Shown: positions 53,646-60,721 of the stretch, piece by piece
Layout of the letters: every line of letters begins with the position of its first letter
Position numbering within the stretch: the first letter of the stretch is position 1
Translations under genes and position numbers: made by a program
NCBI GenBank assembly: GCA_001464155.1
Contig: LNEN01000154.1
Location: 1-60,721 of the forward strand
Reading direction: 5' to 3'
DNA from: Cytophagales bacterium Ga0077538
GTDB lineage: Bacteria > Bacteroidota > Bacteroidia > Cytophagales > Cyclobacteriaceae
DNA: 60,721 nt
Notes under the pieces: generated by a model
Told to the model about the DNA's origin: nothing
The model's database searches: none
What the model saw: only the letters and a program-made list of their open reading frames with translations

Positions 53646-54401
53646 ATGAAGCTTTCTGTTGCCATTATTACTTTTAATGAGGAGAAAAATATAGAGCGTT
53701 GTTTGCAGTCAGTGCAGCCTGTTGCTGATGAGGTTGTTGTCGTGGATTCTCTTTCTACCGATGGCACTGAAGCCATCTGTAAAAAGTATTCGGTTCGCTT
53801 TATCAGCGAAAAATTTCGGGGACATATTCAGCAGAAGAATTATGCCATGGAATTGACAAGTCATGATTTTGTTCTTTCGCTGGATGCCGATGAGGAGTTG
53901 AGTGCTGAGCTAACGAAATCTATACTGGAGATAAAGAATCGCGGAACGGCCGATGCCTACAAGTTCAATCGTCTGAATAACTATTGCGGCACATTTATTT
54001 ACCATGGTGGTTGGTATCCGGACACAAAGATTCGCTTATGGAATAAACATAAAGGAAAGTGGGGTGGCGAAAATCCACACGACCAAGTCATCATGCATTC
54101 AGGTTCATCCATCGAAAAACTTCACGGAGATCTAAAACACTATACGTACCGAACACTAGGTGAACACCTACTTCAAATGAATAAGTTTTCAGATATAGCA
54201 GCAGCGGAGGCTTTTAAGAAGAACAAAAGAACCAATATACTCCTTCACCTGGTACTCAATCCGTTTTTTACCTTTATTAAAACCTATTTATTAAAAGCTG
54301 GATTTATGGATGGAGTGGCTGGGTTTCAAGTGGCCATTAGCGGTGCGTATTACCGTTACTTAAAATACGCCAAGCTGTATCAACTACATCAAAAACAATA
54401 A
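53646..54401 (+). CDS. Glycosyltransferase family 2, WaaE/KdtX-like
   Basis: This 251-residue GT-A enzyme has the N-terminal SVAIITFNEEKNIERCLQSV, the DxD-type segment LSLDADEEL and the C-terminal GGWYPDTKIRLWNK and LLKAGFMDGVAGFQVAI. These resemble LPS inner-core WaaE-type beta-glucosyl/heptosyl transferases. The paralogue at 55261 shares most of these features, pointing to duplication. A convergent SAM methyltransferase gene abuts its stop. Confidence 0.87.
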   Translation: MKLSVAIITFNEEKNIERCLQSVQPVADEVVVVDSLSTDGTEAICKKYSVRFISEKFRGHIQQKNYAMELTSHDFVLSLDADEELSAELTKSILEIKNRGTADAYKFNRLNNYCGTFIYHGGWYPDTKIRLWNKHKGKWGGENPHDQVIMHSGSSIEKLHGDLKHYTYRTLGEHLLQMNKFSDIAAAEAFKKNKRTNILLHLVLNPFFTFIKTYLLKAGFMDGVAGFQVAISGAYYRYLKYAKLYQLHQKQ

Positions 54402-55127
54402 TTATTTTCTTACTGCTTTGATGATCATGGTCTCACCAAACAAGAGTGCTTTGGAGAAGAGGTGCTTTTTGATTTGTTGGTTCACTTTGCGCTGAACAGG
54501 ATCCTTCTCTTCCTTATTGTAAACAAAGGAAGTAGCGACATAAGCAAATGGTACAAAAAGAAAATATAACCAACTGATCGCTTTTACCCGATTTGTTGTT
54601 ACCTCTGATATTTCAAAATTTCTGGTGTGTAGAATATAGCGTAATCGCTGGTAGGCCATCATATTAATGTGGTGCAGGGGCGTTGGGTGATTCTCATTGA
54701 GAGGCACCTTGCACTTATTGTGATGGCTAGTCCATAACCAACGCCAGCGAGAGCGCAGGGAGTTGATATTGGGTGTGGAGATAATGATGGACCCCTCTTT
54801 TCGTGTTATGCGACTGCATTCTTGAATAAAATCGAACGGTCTTTCCAAATGCTCAATTCCGTCAATACATACTACGGCATCAAAAAATCCATCTTCGTAG
54901 GGAAGACGCTCGTTCATGTTGCCTTGTCGGAAGTTGGGATTCTCTACCTCCATGAAATTATCAATGTCCCCGGAGTGAATTTCAATCTTTTTTGATAATA
55001 AACGTTGGGTAAAAGACCCTGCCCCACTGGGTATATCCAATACTCGCTTATGACCTGGGTTAGCTAGCAGTAATTCCGCTACTACATTATGGGTGTTCTT
55101 TGACGTGTTTTCAGGAATGTGTTTCAT
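54402..55127 (-). CDS. SAM-dependent class I methyltransferase
   Basis: This protein of about 241 residues has a Rossmann-like SAM motif (VLDIPSGAGSF, about 29-39) and the DAVVCIDGIEHLERP segment (motif II). The C-terminal part has a hydrophobic segment (LYFLFVPFAYVATSFVY), so it may sit at the membrane. The start MKHIPENTS is preferred. The target is unknown; glycan or lipid methylation fits the glycosyltransferase neighbours. Confidence 0.8.
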   Translation of the reverse strand: MKHIPENTSKNTHNVVAELLLANPGHKRVLDIPSGAGSFTQRLLSKKIEIHSGDIDNFMEVENPNFRQGNMNERLPYEDGFFDAVVCIDGIEHLERPFDFIQECSRITRKEGSIIISTPNINSLRSRWRWLWTSHHNKCKVPLNENHPTPLHHINMMAYQRLRYILHTRNFEISEVTTNRVKAISWLYFLFVPFAYVATSFVYNKEEKDPVQRKVNQQIKKHLFSKALLFGETMIIKAVRK

Positions 55128-55228
55128 CTTCACTATTGACAGGCTTAAAGATACACTAAATTGAAAAATTGTTTCGCTCGTGCTCAAAATAACAGTTCTT
55201 TACTCGCGCGTTATATGCTGCGAGAACT

Positions 55229-55236
55229 TACCTTTG
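55229..55236 (+). promoter_or_regulatory. Candidate -7 promoter box (TACCTTTG) before the GT2-GT4 gene
   Basis: A full TAnnTTTG match 24 bases before the ATG at 55261, in the divergent region between the methyltransferase and the glycosyltransferase. This is a frequent arrangement in the phylum. No -33 TTG is apparent. Confidence 0.42.
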
Positions 55237-55260
55237 TGCGACTATTGATTCTTAGCATAC

Positions 55261-56238
55261 ATGCCTCCGGTAAAAATTTCAGCTGTTATCATCACGTTAA
55301 ATGAGGAGAAAAACATTGCACGGTGTATTCAATCCTTGCTCCCTGTTGCCGATGAAATCATAATCTGGGATGCCTTCTCAACGGATAAAACAAAAGAAAT
55401 CAGTGAATCGCTTGGGGCTAAGGTCTTTCAGTATGCCTGGGAAGGGTATTCCATTTCAAAAAACAAAGCCAACGATGTAACCACCGGAGATTATATCCTA
55501 TCTATTGATGCTGATGAAGAACTATCTCCTACACTCAAGCAGAACCTTCTCAAAATAAAACCAAGTCTCAAAAACGAAGCATACGTCTTCACCCGAATCA
55601 ATAATTATTGCGGCACCTGGATAAAGCATAGCGGTTGGTACCCTGAATATAAAACGAGACTTTTCAAAAAAGGAGACGCTCATTGGGTTGGAGAGATTCA
55701 TGAACAATTAGAGTTTAAGACCAAGCCCGAGTTTCTAATTGTTATGGGGGATTTACTACACTATTCTATTACAAGTGTAGAACATCATGTCCAAAAAATA
55801 TTTCTTTATAGTAAACTAACTGCGCAAAAGGATTACCAAAACGGTGTAAAGCCTTCGTTAATCTTTCATGGTATTCTAAAGCCGACCTTCCATTTTTTCA
55901 AAAACTTCATCCTTCAGCGTGGTTTCTTGGATGGATATAAAGGATTTGTGATTGCCCAGATGGCATCCTTTGAACGCTTTTTGAGATATGTAAAGTTGAA
56001 AGAGCTTTACAAAAACAGATATAAGGAAAAACCTCTTCGCGTCATTCAGTTAAGTTCGGAAGCAAGCTGGAGAGGGGGAGAACAACAGATTGCCTATTTG
56101 ATTGGGGAATTAAAACACAAAGGGATTGAATCCATAGCGATCGTAAAGTCCAAATCAAGTTTTGAGACCTATTGCAAAGACAACGGAATTCCCTATTACA
56201 GTTTACCCTTTCAAAACTCCATTGACCTTTATACTTAG
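55261..56238 (+). CDS. GT2 glycosyltransferase with the start of a fused GT4 domain (broken fusion, N-terminal part)
   Basis: Residues 1-255 form a complete GT2 (WaaE-like) domain with SAVIITLNEEKNIARC, LSIDADEEL and GGFLDGYKGFVI-type C-terminal sequence, closely related to the gene at 53646. From about residue 260 a second domain begins, LRVIQLSSEASWRGGEQQIAYL, the N-terminal start of a GT4 enzyme. It stops at NSIDLYT. The GT4 continues in another frame from 56238, so the fusion is interrupted by a frameshifting deletion estimated at about 40-45 nt. The GT2 part may still be functional. Alternatively the break is an assembly error. Confidence 0.83.
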   Translation: MPPVKISAVIITLNEEKNIARCIQSLLPVADEIIIWDAFSTDKTKEISESLGAKVFQYAWEGYSISKNKANDVTTGDYILSIDADEELSPTLKQNLLKIKPSLKNEAYVFTRINNYCGTWIKHSGWYPEYKTRLFKKGDAHWVGEIHEQLEFKTKPEFLIVMGDLLHYSITSVEHHVQKIFLYSKLTAQKDYQNGVKPSLIFHGILKPTFHFFKNFILQRGFLDGYKGFVIAQMASFERFLRYVKLKELYKNRYKEKPLRVIQLSSEASWRGGEQQIAYLIGELKHKGIESIAIVKSKSSFETYCKDNGIPYYSLPFQNSIDLYT

Positions 56239-57083
56239 TACATATCCACAGTTCAAAGTCGCATAGCATTGCTGTGTTCTCCACTCTACTGGGACTAAAA
56301 GCACCGCTTGTCTTAAGCAGACGCGTTGATTTCGAGTTGAGCGACACTTTATTTTCGAAATGGAAATACAATCACCCCAGTATTAAAAAAATACTGTGTG
56401 TTTCAGATGCAATTGCCAGAATTGTAAGACCACACTTAAGGGAACCTGAAAAATGTATTACCGTACACAGTGGTATCGATATCGGTAAATTCTCCAATCC
56501 TCCGGCTCAAAGTCTGCTAAGAAAAGAATACGCCTTGAGCGAAGACACTATCCTGATTGGAAACACTTCTGCGCTTGCAGGTCACAAAGATTACTTCACT
56601 TTTATTGATACTGTAGAAATTTTAACGCATAGACTTCCTTCTATAAAAGCTTTCATTATTGGGAAAGGGCCTTTAGAGAATGAATTGAAAGCCTACGTAG
56701 CAAAAAAGAAATTAACAGACCACATCATTTTTACAGGCTTTAGAAAGAACATTATTGAACTCCTACCCTCGCTGGATATTTTCCTGATCACCTCAACCGA
56801 GGAAGGATTAGGTACCAGTATTTTAGATGCTTTCGCTGCACGAGTACCTGTTATAGCGACAGAAGCGGGGGGTATTCCTGAAATGGTAAAGCACCTGGAG
56901 ACCGGTATGCTAGCCAAACCTAAAGATTCCAAAAGCCTGGCGAGCTATGTCGAACAAGTAGCGAACTCTCCTGAGCTCCGAAAATCATTGGTTGATAAAG
57001 CCTATAAAAAAGTACTCACCTTTTCGAAAGAACAAACAGCTACGAAAACGCTCTCTGCTTACGAAGAAATTGTCTTCACTTAG
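56238..57083 (+). pseudogene. GT4 glycosyltransferase, C-terminal part of the broken GT2-GT4 fusion
   Basis: Family-like sequence resumes at VHIHSSKSHSIAVF (from 56238), in a different frame from the preceding ORF, and continues through the GT4 donor-binding domain: FITSTEEGLGTSILDAFAARVPV and EAGGIPEMV segments. By comparison with GT4 enzymes, only about 15 residues between NSIDLYT and VHIHS are missing. A GTG at 56274 could start a shorter protein lacking the N-terminal Rossmann part, which is unlikely to work. The reading frame is otherwise intact, so the break is recent or an artefact. Confidence 0.8.
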
Positions 57084-57176
57084 TAGTGTCCATTTAGTAT
57101 TGACAAACAACCAGGCATGAAACACAAGTTCTGGTTAAATGGCTTGTTCTGTACATAATATGTTTTAAATGTAAAG

Positions 57177-57212
57177 TACAGACTACGTCATTGATCAATG
57201 ACGTAGTCTGTA
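57177..57212. terminator. Perfect 36-base palindrome between convergent genes
   Basis: TACAGACTACGTCATTGA is followed at once by its exact reverse complement, making an 18-base-arm palindrome with no spacer. It lies 8 bases before the vWA gene stop and after the GT4 remnant. As RNA it gives a strong hairpin on either strand, so a bidirectional terminator is the simplest reading. A dyad protein-binding site is an alternative. Confidence 0.7.
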
Positions 57213-57219
57213 AAGGGCT

Positions 57220-59067
57220 CTACTTACTTGCCATTAAGCCCATGGACTTTACCATTTTTATAAACTCACTCCTATACCCTTCTTCATCATCACCTCTGGC
57301 TGTTTTCGCCAATTGCACTACTTCATCGTAGGAATATTGATTAACATAGTCTGATTCCCTTAGCAACATTCCGAAAGCAGCAACGGCTGCAGACCATCTG
57401 AAGTTATTTGAAGTGTTGTCTAACGCAAGGTGCTTATCCTTGATCGGATGAATGATCAGCTTACTATTTTCACCATCAGGGTGCTTATACCTAAACTTTA
57501 CCGTCATTAACTCGTCTGACTGAATCGCCTCTTTTGAAATATCTGTTTTCTGATACTTCAATTCATCTACACTATAGAATTTGCTTTTGACCCCAACCGG
57601 AATAATTTCGTATAGAGCCGTTACGGTATGACCTGATCCCAACTCACCCGCATCTTTTTTATCGTTGTTAAAATCTTCGCTCTTCAGCATCCTGTTCTCA
57701 TAACCAATCAAACGGTAGGCGCTGACTTTTGCCGGGTTAAACTCAACCTGCAGTTTTACATCTTTTGCTATCGTGAAAAGTGTTCCGCCAAACTCATTCA
57801 CCAAAACCTTTTTAGCTTCGGTAATATTGTCGATATAGGCATAATTGCCGTTCCCCTTGTCAGCTAAGATTTCCATTTTGGAGTCTTTGTAATTACCCAT
57901 ACCAAAGCCAAGCACAGTTAAAAAAACACCACTCTTCCTTTTCTGCTCAATCAACTGCTCCATGCTCTCATTACTCGATGCCCCCACATTAAAATCACCA
58001 TCGGTGGCCAGGATCACCCGGTTATTTCCTTCCTTCTTGAAATGCTGCTCAGCTACAGAGTATGCTAATTGAATACCCGCACCACCTGCAGTTGAGCCTC
58101 CTGCTTGCAGGTTATCGAGGGCAGCAAAAATCTTTTGTTTCTCCTTTCCAGAGGTAGGCTCCAGCACCAGGCCTGCTGCACCTGCATACACAACAATAGA
58201 GACATAGTCTTGTTGGCGTAATTCATTTACCAGCATTTTAAAAGACGATTTCAACAAGGGAAGTTTATTCGGATCACTCATGGACCCCGATACATCGATT
58301 AAGAAGACCAGGTTAGAAGGTGGCAAATTTTCAGTAGCAATTGATTTGCCTTGCAACCCAATGTGCACAAGCTTATGCTTTTCATTCCAGGGCGCTGTTG
58401 AAATCTCTGTGACAATATTGAAAGGATGTTCTGACGATGGCTGATCATAATCGTACTCAAAGTAGTTGATCATCTCTTCGATACGCACCGCGTCTTTTGG
58501 AGGCTGTTGACCGTTGTTGATAAATCTTCTGACATTTGTATATGATGCTTCATCAACATCAATTGAAAAGGTAGAGAGGGGATCCTTCACCGAATTTTTA
58601 AATACATTTTCTGTAACCCCTTCGTATTCTTCTGCATCCACAACGGGTTGAACATAATCCTGGTAAGGCACATGCATAGAGTGATGAGAAGGTGCTCCTG
58701 CTTCCTGCTTTCTTCCCCGCTTACCTTCCCTACTGTATCCTGTTACAACTATTTCACTCAGTTGCGTAACGTCAACGTTCATAGTCACATTCAAAACATT
58801 TAGCTTGCCAATGCTCACTTCCTTGGTCTGCAAACCAATAAAGGAAAAGACGAGCGTGCCCCCGTGGGAAGGGATGGTGAGAGAATAATGTCCGGAAACA
58901 TTTGTAACGGTACCTGTGGTGGTGCCTTTTAAAACCACGTTGATTCCGGGTAGAGCCGAGCCATCCTCTGCAGCAGTAACCATCCCTGTGATGGTTCTAT
59001 TGGTTTGGGCCTGAGAGGCCGACAGGCAAAACAAAGTCATTGCGAGTGTGATTATTATTACTTTCAT
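57220..59067 (-). CDS. vWA-domain protein with N-terminal carboxypeptidase-regulatory-like domain
   Basis: This 615-residue exported protein has a signal peptide (IIITLAMTLFCLSASQAQ), then a carboxypeptidase-regulatory-like beta-sandwich (about 25-110) ending LSEIVVTGYSREG, the SusC-type plug-entry motif but without any barrel. A YfbK-type von Willebrand A region follows (about 165-610); its MIDAS motif DVSGSMSDP and the TDGDFNVG segment are intact. The first domain is about 62% identical by hand count to that of the anti-sigma-like protein at 59705. It is divergent from the sigma gene (82-base gap). Role unknown; a stress-signal partner is inferred. Confidence 0.85.
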   Translation of the reverse strand: MKVIIITLAMTLFCLSASQAQTNRTITGMVTAAEDGSALPGINVVLKGTTTGTVTNVSGHYSLTIPSHGGTLVFSFIGLQTKEVSIGKLNVLNVTMNVDVTQLSEIVVTGYSREGKRGRKQEAGAPSHHSMHVPYQDYVQPVVDAEEYEGVTENVFKNSVKDPLSTFSIDVDEASYTNVRRFINNGQQPPKDAVRIEEMINYFEYDYDQPSSEHPFNIVTEISTAPWNEKHKLVHIGLQGKSIATENLPPSNLVFLIDVSGSMSDPNKLPLLKSSFKMLVNELRQQDYVSIVVYAGAAGLVLEPTSGKEKQKIFAALDNLQAGGSTAGGAGIQLAYSVAEQHFKKEGNNRVILATDGDFNVGASSNESMEQLIEQKRKSGVFLTVLGFGMGNYKDSKMEILADKGNGNYAYIDNITEAKKVLVNEFGGTLFTIAKDVKLQVEFNPAKVSAYRLIGYENRMLKSEDFNNDKKDAGELGSGHTVTALYEIIPVGVKSKFYSVDELKYQKTDISKEAIQSDELMTVKFRYKHPDGENSKLIIHPIKDKHLALDNTSNNFRWSAAVAAFGMLLRESDYVNQYSYDEVVQLAKTARGDDEEGYRSEFIKMVKSMGLMASK

Positions 59068-59148
59068 ATGCATTATTTTGTTGTTTTGCTATGAGATGCA
59101 GATCTCCTGGCAATTCCATAAGACTTTCAAAAATTTGTAGCTTACCTA

Positions 59149-59712
59149 ATGCTTTTTGGTAAACCCATATCGGAACTGACTGATGCTGAGCTGATTCTTG
59201 CGTATAAGAATTCTCAGCAAAAAGAAATGGTGGGGGAGCTTTATAAACGCTATACAAGCCTAGTATTGGGGGTCTGCCTTAAATATCTCAAGGACAGAGA
59301 GCTGGCTAAAGATGCTGTGATGCAACTGTTTGAAAAACTTTTGTCTACCCTCCTAACACATGAGGTGGCTCACTTTAAAAGCTGGCTCTACGTTTCGGCC
59401 AGAAATCATTGTTTGATGCAGCTAAGGAGTGCGAAAGGAAAAACACACACAGAAATATCTCCCTTCCTTATGGAAAATCAGGAGGAGGAGCATCCGCATG
59501 ATGGCGTAGAACTTGAGACCAATCTTAGTAAATTAGAAAAGTGTATTGAGACGCTCAATATGGAACAAAAGAAATGTGTTCAGCTGTTTTACCTGCAGGA
59601 AAGGTGCTATCAAGAAGTATCGGAACATACGGGGTACGACTTGGGTAAAGTGAAGAGCTACATCCAAAACGGGAAACGCAATCTTAAAATATGCATGGAA
59701 AGTAATGACTGA
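59149..59712 (+). CDS. ECF RNA polymerase sigma factor
   Basis: This 187-residue sigma factor has region 2 around RELAKDAVMQLFEKLLSTL and HFKSWLYVSARNHCLMQL (about 45-95), and region 4 with CYQEVSEHTGYDLGKVKSYIQNG. The gene is coupled by an 8-base overlap to the membrane anti-sigma-like gene at 59705 and divergent from the vWA gene. It probably controls a small regulon that includes this locus. Confidence 0.9.
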   Translation: MLFGKPISELTDAELILAYKNSQQKEMVGELYKRYTSLVLGVCLKYLKDRELAKDAVMQLFEKLLSTLLTHEVAHFKSWLYVSARNHCLMQLRSAKGKTHTEISPFLMENQEEEHPHDGVELETNLSKLEKCIETLNMEQKKCVQLFYLQERCYQEVSEHTGYDLGKVKSYIQNGKRNLKICMESND

Positions 59713-60721
59713 CTTCTCAAACGATATTAAACGTTACTTGGGTGGAGAAATGACTCCTGCCGAGCGTCATGCGCTTGAGAAGAAGGCTTTGTCCGATCCC
59801 TTTTTAGCAGATGCCCTGGAGGGCTCCGAACAAATAAGTAAGGATGATTTTTCAAGTGATATTAACACTTTAAACTCCCTTATTGATCAACGTGTTCACC
59901 AAAATTCGGGAGGCATCTCCGTTTGGACTTGGGGACTTCGCCTGGCAGCCGGACTGCTCCTGATCATCATCTCCACGTTTACCATCTGGAATTTTGTGGG
60001 CGAAGCGCTTGAAACACCACAGCTAAGCAATGCTGAAATAAAAGAGACTGAACCCGCCAGTGCGTCTACCATAGATAGTGCAGCGATGAACACTACAAAA
60101 GATCAATTGGCACTCGCTGAAAAACCAAGAGTGAGCGAACCAGCAAAGACAGCAAAATCAATCGTAGAAGAGCCTGTTGTACTTGCGGAGGAATTGGTAA
60201 TGGAGCCTGAGGCAAGGCCTGCCGAAGATGCTGAAGAAGTAAGTAAACCAGCTCCCCTTAGTGAATCCAAAAGTGTAGCTGGTGCTGCAACAAAAGAGGC
60301 CGCGGCTGAGCCGATTATTGCAGCAGAAGCAAAAAAAGAAGTAGCTATTCTAGATGATGTAACAAGAAAAGATAGAACTACCGAACGCTCTGCAAAAAAA
60401 TCGGCAAGTGCACGTGACTCTCAAAGCTCCAGCGTTATTAATGGCAAAGTTGTTTCTGCAGAAGACGGTTCTCCGCTCCCGGGAGTAAATGTTGTTATTA
60501 AGGGTACAACAATTGGAACGGTGACAGATATAACAGGAAACTATACACTTGAAAATGCAAGCCCCTCCTCCACTCTCGTATACTCTTTTATTGGATTACA
60601 AAGCATGGAAGTTGCCGTTGGCGAACGTAAAAATGTAGATGTTGAGATGAATTTGGATGTGACTCAACTTAGCGAAGTAGTGGTAACCGGTTATGGCTAT
60701 AGCGAAAAAAGTGAAACGGTT
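59705..60721 (+). CDS. Membrane anti-sigma-like protein with periplasmic carboxypeptidase-regulatory-like domain (cut by window edge)
   Basis: About 339 residues are visible. A cytoplasmic N-terminus (about 1-70; starts MTDFSNDIKRYLGGEMTPAE, an anti-sigma-like helix pattern) is followed by one TM segment (about 77-95, LRLAAGLLLIIISTFTIWNF). Next is a long Ala/Glu/Pro/Lys-rich linker (about 100-235). From about 238 comes a carboxypeptidase-regulatory-like domain (INGKVVSAEDGSPLPGVNVV) ending LSEVVVTGYG, much like the neighbouring vWA protein. The sequence continues past the window. The layout suits a transmembrane sensor that holds the sigma factor. This is inference from position and topology. 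Confidence 0.75.
   Translation, partial: MTDFSNDIKRYLGGEMTPAERHALEKKALSDPFLADALEGSEQISKDDFSSDINTLNSLIDQRVHQNSGGISVWTWGLRLAAGLLLIIISTFTIWNFVGEALETPQLSNAEIKETEPASASTIDSAAMNTTKDQLALAEKPRVSEPAKTAKSIVEEPVVLAEELVMEPEARPAEDAEEVSKPAPLSESKSVAGAATKEAAAEPIIAAEAKKEVAILDDVTRKDRTTERSAKKSASARDSQSSSVINGKVVSAEDGSPLPGVNVVIKGTTIGTVTDITGNYTLENASPSSTLVYSFIGLQSMEVAVGERKNVDVEMNLDVTQLSEVVVTGYGYSEKSETV

Overview
The window looks like a chromosome segment of a Bacteroidota bacterium, most likely order Cytophagales. Supporting signs are TonB-dependent receptors and carboxypeptidase-regulatory-like domains ending in an LSEVVVTGY-type motif, a DUF5686 protein, an NusB with a very long N-terminal extension, a leucine dehydrogenase, a bacterial GGGP synthase and TAnnTTTG-type promoter boxes. 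It is a typical chromosomal region. I see no phage, insertion sequence, CRISPR array, rRNA or tRNA, and no gene-free stretch longer than 300 bases.

Region 1 (1-14984, all minus strand) is a surface-glycan nucleotide-sugar locus read right to left. Its promoter-proximal half makes UDP-sugar uronic acids: a UDP-glucuronate 4-epimerase, a TviB/WbpO-type dehydrogenase, GalE, and a WbpE-WbpD-WbpB trio for 2,3-diamino uronic acid. RmlA follows, then a legionaminic-acid-type nonulosonate set (LegB, LegC, LegI, LegG, a PtmE-like nucleotidyltransferase, LegF). It ends in HisF-, HisH- and WbpG-like proteins, which convert an acetamido group to an acetamidino group. legB is broken by an out-of-frame deletion of about 40 nt.

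Region 2 (15066-20746, plus) is a Wzz-like chain-length protein overlapping a cytochrome c maturation cluster, ccmB-ccmC-ccmD-like-ccmE-ccmF. CcmE has CxxxY instead of HxxxY, so this resembles the variant 'System I*'.

Region 3 (20795-35123) is mixed: a saccharopine-dehydrogenase-like reductase, a DsrE-like protein, a DUF1801 protein, a thioredoxin-fold protein, a Tat-exported glycosylasparaginase, CutC, a biotin-carrier protein, an ECF sigma factor with a membrane partner, an M57 metalloprotease, a holin-like membrane protein, a DnaQ/GIY-YIG nuclease, NusB, leucine dehydrogenase and an ABC exporter.

Region 4 (35276-46438) holds archaeal-type ether-lipid genes (a GGGP synthase and a UbiA-type prenyltransferase) around purN. 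Next come a TPP-riboswitch-controlled TonB-dependent receptor, the selenium-tRNA pair mnmH-selD, a VanZ-like protein, an SPFH protein and an NhaC antiporter.

Region 5 (46441-60721) has a DUF5686 protein and an operon of ECF sigma, zinc anti-sigma, gmk and nadD. A glycosyltransferase/methyltransferase cluster follows, in which one GT2-GT4 fusion is broken by another deletion of roughly 40 nt. Last is a divergent locus: a von Willebrand A protein facing an ECF sigma and a membrane anti-sigma-like protein. The vWA protein and the anti-sigma share a nearly duplicated carboxypeptidase-regulatory-like domain with the SusC-type LSEVVVTGY tail. This last locus is my best candidate for an undescribed regulatory system.
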